From an uncultured Pseudomonadales bacterium (GTDB taxonomy: Bacteria; Pseudomonadota; Gammaproteobacteria; Pseudomonadales; Pseudohongiellaceae), in the NCBI GenBank assembly GCA_947259995.1, contig CAMYOK010000011.1, positions 62,001-126,000 on the forward strand: DNA of 64,000 nucleotides, in the 5' to 3' direction. Shown here piece after piece: positions 34,891-45,577 of this stretch (positions within the stretch are counted from its first letter, which is position 1; each line of letters begins with the position of its first letter). The position numbers and the translations under genes were made by a program. The notes beneath the pieces are model-generated. The model saw nothing but the letters and a program-made list of their open reading frames with translations, did no database searches and was not told where the DNA came from.

Positions 34891-35586
34891 TCAGCCCGCG
34901 ATAGCCGGCGCAATATTCTCAACATCACTTTGTAGACAACCATCTAGAATATGGACATTCCTAGCACTACGACTTGCTAAGGAATCGTCATGTGTCACCA
35001 TAATGATGGTGGTTCCTGCGTCATTAATTTCTTGCAACAATTCCATTACCCCTGCGGCAGTGTTGGAATCCAAATTCCCAGTAGGCTCATCCGCTAACAA
35101 GAACCGGGGCTCTCCCACCAATGCGCGCGCAATCGCAACACGCTGCTGCTGCCCGCCAGACAATTGCGACGGCAAGTGATTTTTGCGTGCTAACAAACCC
35201 ACCGCATCCAAAGCCTTTTCTATTTTCTCTTTCCGTGCGCTAGCACCTAGACCGCGGTATCGTAGTGGCACATCAACGTTGTCGAAAAGATCTAGGTCAG
35301 GCATTAGATTGAAACTCTGAAAAATGAAACCAATTTTCTGATTGCGCAACTTCGCTCGCTCAAAATCACTAAGATGAGAGACATCCTGACCGTCTAACAA
35401 ATAGGCACCGCTATCGAAAGTTTCCAACAGCCCAGCAATATTCAGGAACGTTGTTTTACCGCAACCAGAAGGACCAGTGACAGTGACGAACTCACCCTCT
35501 CGCACATGTAGGCTAAAATCTTGTAAGGCATAGGTTTGCACGAAACTGGTTTTAAAACGTTTATTAATATTACGCATCTGCAGCAT
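34891..35586 (-). CDS. ABC transporter ATPase, MacB/LolD type
   Basis: This cytoplasmic ATPase has 231 residues. Walker A is GPSGCGKTT, the Q-loop is in IFQSFNLMPDLDLFDN, the signature is LSGGQQQRVAIARAL, and Walker B is RFLLADEPTG, followed by an H-loop in MVTHD. The N-terminal NINKRFKTSFVQTYALQDFSL is typical of the LolD/MacB family. It is encoded between the fusion protein and the two permeases and would power them. Unlike MacB itself, the ATPase is a separate chain. Confidence 0.94.
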   Translation of the reverse strand: MLQMRNINKRFKTSFVQTYALQDFSLHVREGEFVTVTGPSGCGKTTFLNIAGLLETFDSGAYLLDGQDVSHLSDFERAKLRNQKIGFIFQSFNLMPDLDLFDNVDVPLRYRGLGASARKEKIEKALDAVGLLARKNHLPSQLSGGQQQRVAIARALVGEPRFLLADEPTGNLDSNTAAGVMELLQEINDAGTTIIMVTHDDSLASRSARNVHILDGCLQSDVENIAPAIAG

Positions 35587-35616
35587 TGCCGCGTCTCCTT
35601 TTCAAATTGCATGATT

Positions 35617-36894
35617 TCAATTGTTTACCAACACTGTCTCAGCGTTGTTAAAAGTCTCTGTACTGGAAATCACGATGCGGTCCCCTTCGTCAAGCCCCTC
35701 TAGGATTTCCACACTACTCAAACTAGTGGCACCTATCATTATGGGTGTTCGATAAGCGATCGTATCCCGAAGCACATACGCCACTCGACCGTTGCCACTG
35801 TCTACAAATTGACCTCGAGGCACCATCAGCACTTGCTCCTTTTCTTCAATTAAAATGCGCGTGCTTAAACGTTGGTTTTGCCGCAAGTTCTCTGGCATGG
35901 TCGTCGAAAAACGCAACCTGCTTGTCACTTGATTGCCGATGATTTCGGGAGACACGGCAATCAAAATCGCGGGATAAAGGCTGCTACCAGCGCTAATCTC
36001 GGCAGCCATGCCAATAGATAGGTCGTTTACATAGGATTCAGGCACTTGTACCTCGATCTCAAAGGCGCTCAGATCGACCACACTTAGCACCGGCTGATCG
36101 CGTAGCACATTGGTTTTTTGATCCGCGAGTAAATTCCCTACGATGCCATCGACAGGTGAGCGCAGCGTTAAGTCATCTACTTGCCGTGCAAGATTTTCAA
36201 CAAGCAGTTCTTGTTGCTCCACTGCTAGCTTTCGGGTCTGTAATTCAAAGCGCAGACGTTCCTCTTCTAACGCTTCATTCAAATTGGCGTGCTTGTAGGA
36301 AACTTCAGCGCTCTCCATATTGTCCCGCGCCAAATCAAGCTCCATCTCACTCAGAACTCCCTGCCTAAATGCCTTCTGGGCTCGTTCTAACTCACGTTTG
36401 CTGGCTTTGAGCGAAATCTCTATCGAACTCAGGGCTTTCTGACTTTCTAAGCGCTGCTGTTGAGCGCTAATGTGCTGCCTATCATGCTCGACATTGAGTG
36501 AACTCAAGCGTGAACGCTCCTGTAGCAAGCTATTTTGCATCTCGGGACTTTCGATCCTAGCTAGGGGGGCTCCAGTAACAACGCTTTCACCTGACTCCAC
36601 TAAAAAGGTGATCGTGCCAGTGTCACTTGCGTAAAGTGTAGGACTCACAGCCGCGACAACACGCCCCTGTACAGTGAGGTCACGCACAAAATCACTTCGT
36701 TCGACGATACCAAAACGAAGTCGCTCGGCAGCCACTACAACTTGAGCTTGGCTCCAACGCTGGAACAGCGGGAGCAACTTCCAAGAAACAGGCAACAGCA
36801 CAAGCGCAGCCAATGCGATTATGACTAGCATTCGATTACGTGAGGGTGGCTCTAAAGGGGAGTCTTGCGCTGAGGTATCGGTGATCTTCATCAA
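35617..36894 (-). CDS. Membrane-fusion (HlyD/MacA-type) periplasmic adaptor
   Basis: The protein has 425 residues with one N-terminal membrane helix (MLVIIALAALVLLPVSW) after a cytoplasmic head. A lipoyl-like half (TITFLVESGESVVTGAPLARIESPE), a long coiled-coil hairpin (about residues 115-240, rich in E, Q, R, L) and the second lipoyl-like half (LTLRSPVDGIVGNLLAD) follow, then beta-barrel and membrane-proximal domains. This is the MacA-type adaptor that links the inner-membrane pump to an outer-membrane channel. No TolC gene is present, so a general TolC would be used. It is the first gene of the four-gene unit, next to the groESL terminator. Confidence 0.92.
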   Translation of the reverse strand: MMKITDTSAQDSPLEPPSRNRMLVIIALAALVLLPVSWKLLPLFQRWSQAQVVVAAERLRFGIVERSDFVRDLTVQGRVVAAVSPTLYASDTGTITFLVESGESVVTGAPLARIESPEMQNSLLQERSRLSSLNVEHDRQHISAQQQRLESQKALSSIEISLKASKRELERAQKAFRQGVLSEMELDLARDNMESAEVSYKHANLNEALEEERLRFELQTRKLAVEQQELLVENLARQVDDLTLRSPVDGIVGNLLADQKTNVLRDQPVLSVVDLSAFEIEVQVPESYVNDLSIGMAAEISAGSSLYPAILIAVSPEIIGNQVTSRLRFSTTMPENLRQNQRLSTRILIEEKEQVLMVPRGQFVDSGNGRVAYVLRDTIAYRTPIMIGATSLSSVEILEGLDEGDRIVISSTETFNNAETVLVNN

Positions 36895-36990
36895 AAAGCC
36901 GCTTTTAGTATCTTAGTTCACTTTGGGACGGCCAATGCGTAAAAAGGGTTTAGTTCAATTGAAAAATAGGCGACTTCCTAATATCAAAAA

Positions 36991-37030
36991 TCAATAAAAA
37001 AGGCCCGTAAACACTAGGCTTACGGGCCTT
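36991..37030 (-). terminator. Intrinsic terminator of groESL
   Basis: On the minus strand, AAGGCCCGTAA and TTACGGGCCTT pair over 11 bases around a nine-base loop, followed by a run of T (TTTTTATTGA). It lies about 30 bases after the groEL stop. Confidence 0.93.
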
Positions 37031-37061
37031 CTTGAGACTCAATGGAACTGAGTGGGGACGC

Positions 37062-38738
<1,677 letters not shown>

Positions 38739-38776
38739 TTACGTGTTCAAGTTTTTAAGGGAACAAAGCGTGTGGA

Positions 38777-39067
38777 TCAGGACTCGATCACACCGTAAAT
38801 TTCGCTTTCATTGAGAATCAGAAGTTCTTCGCTGTCGATTTTGATCGTATTGCTAGCATATTTACCGAACACGACTGTATCGCCCACTTTTAAATCGACT
38901 GGACGCTTTTCGCCATTATCGAGAATGCGGCCTGGCCCGACTGCAAGGACTTCCCCTTGCGCAGGTTTCTCAGTCGCTGAACCGGGTAGCACAATACCCC
39001 CTGCAGTCTTAGTCTCCTCTTCCTTACGTCGCACTACGACTCGGTCTTGCAAAGGTCTGATTTTCAT
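38777..39067 (-). CDS. groS: Co-chaperonin GroES
   Basis: GroES caps GroEL. From the ATG at 39067 the protein has 96 residues and begins [18 protein letters not shown], the normal head; a longer in-frame reading with 33 extra residues is not the gene. The mobile loop [18 protein letters not shown] and the block [13 protein letters not shown] are visible. GGAGAAGAAAAGAA precedes the ATG. Its sigma-32 promoter lies about 150 bases upstream, between fxsA and groES, an order conserved in gammaproteobacteria. Confidence 0.97.
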   Translation of the reverse strand: MKIRPLQDRVVVRRKEEETKTAGGIVLPGSATEKPAQGEVLAVGPGRILDNGEKRPVDLKVGDTVVFGKYASNTIKIDSEELLILNESEIYGVIES

Positions 39068-39211
39068 TTCTTTTCTTCTCCTGAAACGGTTTTTGAATGC
39101 GTCACAACTGCTGTGCGTATAAACCTGTTCTACAGCAATTTGTTTGGTTTTTGCTTCCCTCGTCATTGCTTGGCAGTTTGCTTTGCCAGCATATGACGAT
39201 GTGGTGCCTTT

Positions 39212-39240
39212 TAAATGGGGTGTGGAAGTAGTTTTTCAAT
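39212..39240 (-). promoter_or_regulatory. Heat-shock (sigma-32) promoter of groESL
   Basis: On the minus strand ATTGAAA (-35) is followed after 13 bases by CCCCATTTA (-10). This is close to the RpoH consensus CTTGAAA-N13-CCCCATNTA. It lies about 145 bases upstream of groES and no CIRCE repeat is seen, so control is by RpoH as in enteric bacteria. Confidence 0.9.
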
Positions 39241-39294
39241 GCCTAATGCAAAAAATATTTGCATATCGGGCCCTTTAATTTAGGGATGTGAGCG

Positions 39295-39792
39295 CTAGTC
39301 ACGGTCACGCTCCTCTAAGGTGGGATTTGGCTTGGTCTCGTTGCGAAACTCCCCGTCGAAAGTATCGCCATGAGCCCCTCCAGTAGGGCCGTGTTGAAAA
39401 CCCCCAGCACCGGTTTGCATGCCCCCCATGAACATAAACTTTCCCGATCTCAACGTTCTCTGAGCAAGCAAGCGTCGAATTGGCGGGAAAAGCAAAGAAA
39501 AGCCAATCGTGTCCGTAAGAAACCCCGGGGTGAGCAGCAAGGCACCGGCGAAGGCGATCATCATCCCTTCGAGGATCTCTTGTGCGGGGATCTCCCCTCT
39601 TTGCAAACGCTGCTGAAAACGTGCAAGCGTGCTAAACCCTTGACGTTTAAGTAAATTAATACCAATTATCGCCGTTCCGAGCACCAACAATATGGTGTAG
39701 AGCCCTCCTATTTCATCACTGACCCGCAAGATCAACATGATCTCGATAAAGGGGATGACGATAAACATCAATAATGGAATAGGCACTTTCAC
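39295..39792 (-). CDS. fxsA: FxsA family membrane protein
   Basis: This is a 165-residue inner-membrane protein of the FxsA family, named for suppression of F-plasmid exclusion of phage T7. The family core is visible: IPLLMFIVIPFIEIMLILRVSDEIG, TIIGINLLKRQGF-like AIIGINLLKRQGFSTLARFQ, EILEGMMIAFAGALLLTPGFLTD and a FLLFPPIRRLL-like end. The last 50 residues are a glycine-rich polar tail (MGGMQTGAGGFQHGPTGGAHG). It precedes groESL on the same strand, separated by the heat-shock promoter. Normal cellular role is unknown. Confidence 0.9.
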   Translation of the reverse strand: MKVPIPLLMFIVIPFIEIMLILRVSDEIGGLYTILLVLGTAIIGINLLKRQGFSTLARFQQRLQRGEIPAQEILEGMMIAFAGALLLTPGFLTDTIGFSLLFPPIRRLLAQRTLRSGKFMFMGGMQTGAGGFQHGPTGGAHGDTFDGEFRNETKPNPTLEERDRD

Positions 39793-39835
39793 TCCTCGGA
39801 TTAAAATAGATGGCGCGGCTGCGGTTTATATACCC

Positions 39836-41191
39836 TCAAGCTTCTTGGGGAACGTCATATTTGTCTTGGTACTGCCGAATTTGCTTTCCAATCCATAGTA
39901 ATAACAACAGCCCAGGTATTACCATCAGGGCGGTGAGCACAAAAAACAATGCCCAATCACCCTCTAGGTAATCAACGATACCCCCACTGCCAGCCGCTAA
40001 ACTAGTGCGACCGAAATTGGAAACAGAGGACATTAAGGCGTATTGCGTGCCTGTGAATGTGCGGCTAGTAAAATAGGAGATGAAGGAGATAAACGCGACA
40101 GTGGCAAACGCAGCACTGAAATTATCGACGAGTAAGGTCACTAACAACAGATTGACGTTGGGCCCCGTGATCGCCATCAATGCGAACAGCAAATTAGAAG
40201 AGGCCATGGCGATCCCCCCCACCATCAGGCCTTTTATGACGCCAAAGCGAGTATTGATCAACGCCCCTAGTAAACTAAATGCGGCTGTCACCAAGCCCCC
40301 GAAAAACTTAGAATACAATGCAATCTCATCAGTGCTAAAGCCAATTTCGCCATAGAAAACAAGGGACATACGCCCCAACATGGCCTCGCCTAAACGAAAC
40401 ACCAATAGCAATAACAGTATCGAAAAACCCAGCTTTAACCCGCAGCGGCTGAAAAACTCGACAAATGGGGCTTCGATGTAAGTTTTGAACCAATGCACGA
40501 CAGGGTTGTGACTTACCGTTTGCGACTCTGCAATCGCGCTTATTGGCTCTACTTCCGGCTCTTTGATCAACAGCACTAAGCCCATCATGACGACGTAGAG
40601 CAGTGCGAGGATTCGATAGACCTCTGGCCAGCTAAACCCAAGTGTTTCTCCACCTAGATAGAGCGCAAATGCACCTCCTAAAAACCCATAACCCGCCCAC
40701 CAGCCAGTCGTACTGACCGCTGCCGAGAATGGCATTTTGTCATCCGCTTCCTCTTTACTGAAAATATTGATGCGGTATGCGTCAACAGCGATATCTTGGG
40801 TCGCCGAGAAGAACGCAATACTCAGGGCACAAAGGCTCACGAACACAAGATTCTGCGTAGGGTCGGTACTACTCAACACCAAGATCGACAGAAGTATTGC
40901 CGCCTGCGTCAATAGAATCCACGAGCGACGCTGCCCTAAGCGCCCGAGTACGGGCAAACGATAGCGGTCGATTAAAGGCGCCCACATCCAATTGACTGCA
41001 TAGACAGTGGCGACGGCACCGAAATAGCCTATAGCGGAGCGCGATAAGCCCGATGCCTGCAGCCAAAGGGTCATGACGGAGCCATGCAATACCCAAGGAA
41101 AGCCACTGGAAAACCCCAGCAAGAAAATCATGACAAAGCGTTTATCCAGCAGCTGTGTCAACGACTGCTTGAGGGTCTTCTGTGTACTCAA
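39836..41191 (-). CDS. AmpG-like muropeptide permease (MFS)
   Basis: The protein has 451 residues and about 12 membrane helices, of the AmpG branch of the major facilitator superfamily. The head MIFLLGFSSGFPWVLHGSVMTLWLQ and MWAPLIDRYRLPVLGRLGQRRSWILLTQ are typical. AmpG imports anhydro-muropeptides released by lytic transglycosylases, for recycling and for sensing in AmpC control. The window also encodes AmpD, AmpE and a lytic transglycosylase, which supports this reading. The gene follows yajQ by 30 bases on the same strand. Confidence 0.87.
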   Translation of the reverse strand: MSTQKTLKQSLTQLLDKRFVMIFLLGFSSGFPWVLHGSVMTLWLQASGLSRSAIGYFGAVATVYAVNWMWAPLIDRYRLPVLGRLGQRRSWILLTQAAILLSILVLSSTDPTQNLVFVSLCALSIAFFSATQDIAVDAYRINIFSKEEADDKMPFSAAVSTTGWWAGYGFLGGAFALYLGGETLGFSWPEVYRILALLYVVMMGLVLLIKEPEVEPISAIAESQTVSHNPVVHWFKTYIEAPFVEFFSRCGLKLGFSILLLLLVFRLGEAMLGRMSLVFYGEIGFSTDEIALYSKFFGGLVTAAFSLLGALINTRFGVIKGLMVGGIAMASSNLLFALMAITGPNVNLLLVTLLVDNFSAAFATVAFISFISYFTSRTFTGTQYALMSSVSNFGRTSLAAGSGGIVDYLEGDWALFFVLTALMVIPGLLLLLWIGKQIRQYQDKYDVPQEA

Positions 41192-41221
41192 GGGTTTTTC
41201 GGCTCAACTGTAGGCAAGGGA

Positions 41222-41704
41222 TTAATCTCTGAAATTATTGAATTGTAAAGGCAGTTCTAGCTTGGCTTCACGCAGCATAGCAATCACTTCCTGGAGGTCG
41301 TCACGTTTTTTCCCTGTGACACGGAGTTTCTCTCCTTGAATCGCAGTCTGCACTTTTAGTTTTGCCTCTTTGATCATCTTAACTAATTTGCGTGCCTCAT
41401 CAGCTTCGATCCCCTGCACTATGGTGATCTCAAGCAAGCACTGCTTTCCAGATTTTTGCACCTCTCCCGTGGTAAGGGATTTTACGTCGACATTGCGCTT
41501 AACCAGCTTGCCCTTGAGAATGTCTAGCATCTGATCCAACTGAAACTCTGCCTCAGCTTTTAGGGTTACGGTCTTGTCGGTGAGTTCGAACTGTGCATCG
41601 ACTCCCTTAAAATCAAAACGAGTCCCCACTTCGCGTTTTGCTTGATCAACAGCATTATTGACCTCGGGCATATCCACTTCAGATACAATATCGAATGACG
41701 GCAT
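41222..41704 (-). CDS. yajQ: YajQ family nucleotide-binding protein
   Basis: The protein has 160 residues, the normal length for YajQ. Family blocks are plain: [29 protein letters not shown], and [28 protein letters not shown] followed by QFNNFRD at the end. YajQ proteins have a two-ferredoxin-like fold, bind nucleotides (cyclic di-GMP in Xanthomonas) and affect transcription or virulence in some species. It precedes the AmpG-like gene on the minus strand and is divergent from the ketopantoate reductase gene. Confidence 0.96.
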   Translation of the reverse strand: MPSFDIVSEVDMPEVNNAVDQAKREVGTRFDFKGVDAQFELTDKTVTLKAEAEFQLDQMLDILKGKLVKRNVDVKSLTTGEVQKSGKQCLLEITIVQGIEADEARKLVKMIKEAKLKVQTAIQGEKLRVTGKKRDDLQEVIAMLREAKLELPLQFNNFRD

Positions 41705-41793
41705 GTTAAAACCCCACCTTACATAGTTGCTAATTAACTCAAATCAATGCGGGCAATACTACCACTGACAACTAAGATGGTGAATCATAGTGT

Positions 41794-42786
41794 GTGCCGC
41801 AACAGACAACGGAGCCTGTAAGCATTAAAAAACATACACGTGAGAATCATCATTGGGCGGTGCTAGGCGCGGGAGCGATGGCCTGCCTATGGGCTGCTCG
41901 TCTATGGGAGCTACCTAATATTGCTCGTGTCTCCTTATTACTGCGCCGCCAAAGTGCTGTTGAAGACCTACAAGAAGCAGGTGGAGTGAGGTTGCATGAG
42001 GCAGAAATGGAGACTCTTGCTGCTGTCCAAGGCCAGCATATCCCACTCATCGACACAGCAATCTCCTACCTTCTTGTGTGTACTAAAGCGCAAGATGCCG
42101 AAAAGGCCATTGCCAGTGTCGCGCATTGCTTTACCCCCGACACAAAAATCGTGCTCTTGCAGAACGGCATTAAAATGCAACAGCATATCAGCCAAGCTTA
42201 TCCCAGCCACAAGGTCTATGCCCTGAGTACTAGTCAAGGTGCCTATCTGCACGCCCCCTTCGATGTGGTTCACGCAGGGTTTGGACAAAGTTATTTGGGC
42301 TTGTTAAGCCCTAGCGCAGCCAATGAAAGCACGAGCCCAGACACTTTGCTACACGCATTACCGGTGCAGAGAATGAATATACACTGGGACGCAAACATCA
42401 CTTCCCGCTTATGGATAAAGTTTGCAATAAACTGCGCTATCAACGCTCTCACGGTCATTTACAATTGCAAGAATGGGGAGCTTCTACACCATCCACAAAG
42501 CTTAAGAACCCTACGTGCTTTGTGCGAGGAAATACAACTTATTCTCAACCGAACACCCACTAGCCCTAGTATCGACAACCTTTTCCAGCAGGTCGAAGCG
42601 GTTTTACTTGCCACTGCTGAGAATATTTCTTCAACCCTACAAGATGCACGCAAAGGTCAGCCCAGTGAATTTATCCATTTCAACCCTTATCTGTGCGAAC
42701 TGGCACAAAGTCAGAAAATTGAGAACCCCGTAAACGAGCAAGTAATCGCACGTTTTTCGACAAGCTTCGCTAAGCTAGCAGACTAA
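41794..42786 (+). CDS. panE: Putative 2-dehydropantoate 2-reductase (ketopantoate reductase)
   Basis: The enzyme reduces ketopantoate to pantoate with NADPH for coenzyme A synthesis. The protein has 330 residues from a GTG at 41794; the true start may be slightly later, since HHWAVLGAGAMACLWAARL carries the Rossmann motif near residue 20-38. CTKAQDAEKAIASVA is the usual substrate lysine region, and LWIKFAINCAINALTVIYN with CKNGELL is the C-terminal helical signature with N and K. PanE-like proteins include other 2-ketoacid reductases, so the substrate is likely but not certain. Confidence 0.82.
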   Translation: MPQQTTEPVSIKKHTRENHHWAVLGAGAMACLWAARLWELPNIARVSLLLRRQSAVEDLQEAGGVRLHEAEMETLAAVQGQHIPLIDTAISYLLVCTKAQDAEKAIASVAHCFTPDTKIVLLQNGIKMQQHISQAYPSHKVYALSTSQGAYLHAPFDVVHAGFGQSYLGLLSPSAANESTSPDTLLHALPVQRMNIHWDANITSRLWIKFAINCAINALTVIYNCKNGELLHHPQSLRTLRALCEEIQLILNRTPTSPSIDNLFQQVEAVLLATAENISSTLQDARKGQPSEFIHFNPYLCELAQSQKIENPVNEQVIARFSTSFAKLAD

Positions 42787-42866
42787 TTGCAGTCCGTTAT
42801 CCTATGCCTTACTATCCCAGCAAGGCATTCAAAAACCAATAATAAAGCATCAAGGATAATAACAAT

Positions 42867-44570
42867 ATGAAGCAGCAATGGCGCACGTTTATGCTTGGCT
42901 GGGCAATCATTCTTATCGGTTCGCTTATCGCTCATCTAGTGCAAACAAGCGGCGGCATTACAATCAAAGATGTACGCTTCAATGGCGCCGATGGCAATAC
43001 CATTAGTGCCTATCTCTATATTCCACCCGGGGTCAATGCACAAAGCCCAGCACCTGGTATCCTCGCTGTGCACGGCTATATCAATTCAAGGGAAGTACAG
43101 TCTGGGTTTGCGATCGAATTCGCGCGTAGAGGCTACGTTGTGCTGGCGATGGACCAAGCGGGTCATGGTTATTCAGATGCCCCCGCCTTTGCAGCCGGTT
43201 TCGGCGGGCCTGCCGGACTCTCCTATCTGCGCAGCCTAGACATCGTCGACACAGACAATATTGGCCTAGAAGGGCACTCGATGGGTGGCTGGACCGTGCT
43301 TGCCGCAGCCGCGGCCTACCCGGACGACTACAAGTCAATGGTGTTAGAAGGCTCTAGCGTCGGCGGTGGTCGTTCAGCCCCTGGCACCACACAATGGCCG
43401 CGCAATGTAGCAGTAGTATTCTCCCAATTTGACGAGTTTGCTGCCTCGATGTGGCAAGTTCCTAAAGGCAGTGAGGTGGGCAATAGCGAAAACCTAAAAA
43501 CCCTTTTTGGTAGCAGCAGCGCTGTCAACGAGGGACAGCTATATGGCGATATCGCGGCAGGCACTGCACGCATTTGGCAATCTCCTCCCGTCACTCATCC
43601 AGGCGATCACATTTCCCATGCCGCCATCGGACACGCGATCGAATGGTTTCAACGCACATTAGACGGTGGTACCCCTTTGCCTGCCGACAATCAAATTTGG
43701 TTGGGCAAAGAGATCGGCACATTGCTCGGCTTAATCGGGTTCGTTGTGCTCACCTGCGGCAGCTTCAAAGCCCTGTTGACGATGCCTGCTTTCGCCTCAT
43801 TGCAGAAGCAACCAGTACAATTCGCCTACGAACAACGCTCCAAACGATGGTGGCTTGTATTGGCAATCAGCGCACTCATTCCTGTTATTAGTTTCTACCC
43901 GTTCATGAGTTGGGGCGCTCAGCTGCTTGGCGTTTCAGCATTATTACCCCAAAGCATTAGCAGCCAAGTAGCATTCTGGGGCGTCATGAATGGCATCATC
44001 TTCATGCTCATTGGCAAAGTGATCAAAGCGCAAGAGGTCACTTTCTCGACTCAACTATGGCCAAGTATTGGCCTGAGCCTTGCCGTCATTGCTATCTCCT
44101 ACACCTCTGTTGTGCTAGCGGACTTTTTCTTCCAGATCGATTTCCGCTTTTGGTTTGTCGGCATAAAAGCCATGAACCTCATGCAGTTCCAAATAATGCT
44201 TGTGTACTTACTACCATTTACCGCCTTCTTCCTTTTGGCACTGCGCGCCTTACATGCCGGTCTATCAGTACGCGGTGATTCGACAGCACGTTATTTCGCC
44301 AGCAATGTCGCGGCACTGATGGGTGGTTTTTTACTTTTCTTAGTCGCTCAGTATGCCAGCTTATTTCTCAGCGGTTTTCTTCTCACGCCGAATGAGCCGC
44401 TAAACACGATAGTGATGATACAATTCGTCCCTCTATTGACTATCGTTGGCATATTCACAAGTTATACCTATTCGCGCACCGCAAGCTATGTGCCTGGCGC
44501 ACTCATTTGTGGTCTGTTTGTAAGCTGGTATGTCGTAGCCGGGCAAGCTACACAATTTCCTGTGAATTAA
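42867..44570 (+). CDS. Alpha/beta hydrolase fused to a polytopic membrane domain
   Basis: The protein has 567 residues. One membrane helix at the N-terminus (MLGWAIILIGSLIAHLV) is followed by an alpha/beta hydrolase domain (about 30-270) placed on the far side of the membrane. The nucleophile is S138 in LEGHSMGGW, a candidate acid is D190 in FSQFDEF, and a histidine lies at 248 or 251 in HISHAAIGH. Residues about 283-565 hold some eight hydrophobic segments. The head resembles dienelactone hydrolase or acyl-peptidase-type folds. Similar membrane-tethered hydrolases are known but poorly characterised. The transporter permease follows 14 bases downstream, so it may process an imported compound or its ester. 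Confidence 0.8.
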   Translation: MKQQWRTFMLGWAIILIGSLIAHLVQTSGGITIKDVRFNGADGNTISAYLYIPPGVNAQSPAPGILAVHGYINSREVQSGFAIEFARRGYVVLAMDQAGHGYSDAPAFAAGFGGPAGLSYLRSLDIVDTDNIGLEGHSMGGWTVLAAAAAYPDDYKSMVLEGSSVGGGRSAPGTTQWPRNVAVVFSQFDEFAASMWQVPKGSEVGNSENLKTLFGSSSAVNEGQLYGDIAAGTARIWQSPPVTHPGDHISHAAIGHAIEWFQRTLDGGTPLPADNQIWLGKEIGTLLGLIGFVVLTCGSFKALLTMPAFASLQKQPVQFAYEQRSKRWWLVLAISALIPVISFYPFMSWGAQLLGVSALLPQSISSQVAFWGVMNGIIFMLIGKVIKAQEVTFSTQLWPSIGLSLAVIAISYTSVVLADFFFQIDFRFWFVGIKAMNLMQFQIMLVYLLPFTAFFLLALRALHAGLSVRGDSTARYFASNVAALMGGFLLFLVAQYASLFLSGFLLTPNEPLNTIVMIQFVPLLTIVGIFTSYTYSRTASYVPGALICGLFVSWYVVAGQATQFPVN

Positions 44571-44584
44571 GGAAGCACACCCAT

Positions 44585-45574
44585 TTGATTCAGCGTCGAC
44601 ATATTGTTTTATTGTTATCCCTGCTTGCGCTGACCCTTGTGAGTTTTCTGATCTCGTTCAGCAGCGGTAGTGCATCCCTAGGGTTTGGCGAAGTAATTAG
44701 CCAGTTGTTTGCACCAGAACCTGGCCTAGAACAACAGATCCTCTACGAGCTACGCATCCCTCGTAGTATCGCCGCCTTTGTGACTGGCGCCATGCTAGCC
44801 ATGTCAGGCGTGATAATGCAGGTGCTTCTGCGCAACCCCCTTGCCGACCCGTATATTCTAGGCATATCTGGTGGCTCTGCCGTTGCGGCACTTTCTGCTA
44901 TTCTTTTAGGCTTTAGTGGTCTTTGGATTTCCAATGCGGCATTTATCGGTGCATTGCTTGCGATTTTCATTGTGTTCGGCCTTGCTCAAAGTGGGCGCAA
45001 CTGGACAGCGACTCGACTCTTACTGACAGGCGTCGTCATGTCTGCGGGCTGGGGGGCCATTATCAATGTGCTACTCACCACCAGCGCCAACAACAGCGTC
45101 TATAGCATGCTGTTTTGGCTTATGGGAGACTTGAGTCAGAGTCGCGCTGGCATATTCAACACAGCATTTCTTGTCATCGCCTTTGCCCTTTTGATGTACT
45201 ACGCACGCGCCTTAAACGTGTTAAGTCGCGGCGATATGCAAGCCGCCGCTCTCGGCGTCAATGTCAGCAGACTAAGGCTTTTGCTGTATCTTGCCTCTTC
45301 GGTGTTAACCGCATGCGCAGTAAGCATTGCCGGCACGATCGGCTTTGTAGGGCTAGTCATTCCCCATATGCTAAGACTGCTCGGTGCACGAGATCATCGC
45401 TTTCTCATCCCAAGCGCCTTTCTATTAGGGGGCAGCTTTTTAATGATCGCCGACAGTTTTGCCAGAACGGTTATTGCCCCGACGCAACTCCCTGTGGGCG
45501 TTGTCACTGCTATCATCGGCGTCCCGGTGTTTTTGATAATCCTGCGACACAGCAGTAATCGGTTGCGGGAGTAA
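44585..45574 (+). CDS. FecCD/BtuC-type ABC importer permease
   Basis: The permease has about ten membrane helices and 330 residues from a TTG at 44585 (LIQRRHIVLLLSLL); AAGGAAG sits about nine bases before it. Upstream in-frame codons lie inside the hydrolase gene and are unlikely. Family motifs are plain: RIPRSIAAFVTGAMLAMSG, RNPLADPYILGISGGSAVAAL, FVGLVIPHMLRLLGARDHR. These importers carry siderophore-iron, heme or cobalamin. It is followed by its ATPase three bases later. No substrate-binding protein gene is present. Confidence 0.9.
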   Translation: MIQRRHIVLLLSLLALTLVSFLISFSSGSASLGFGEVISQLFAPEPGLEQQILYELRIPRSIAAFVTGAMLAMSGVIMQVLLRNPLADPYILGISGGSAVAALSAILLGFSGLWISNAAFIGALLAIFIVFGLAQSGRNWTATRLLLTGVVMSAGWGAIINVLLTTSANNSVYSMLFWLMGDLSQSRAGIFNTAFLVIAFALLMYYARALNVLSRGDMQAAALGVNVSRLRLLLYLASSVLTACAVSIAGTIGFVGLVIPHMLRLLGARDHRFLIPSAFLLGGSFLMIADSFARTVIAPTQLPVGVVTAIIGVPVFLIILRHSSNRLRE

Positions 45575-45577
45575 AGC

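Noticed and set aside
42787-42866. A cobalamin riboswitch before the hydrolase-transporter unit
   Set aside because: The 80-base gap is too short and lacks the B12-box type sequence.
44507-44584. An upstream extension of the FecCD-type permease
   Set aside because: It lies inside the hydrolase gene and does not look like a membrane protein head; the TTG at 44585 has a ribosome site at good spacing.
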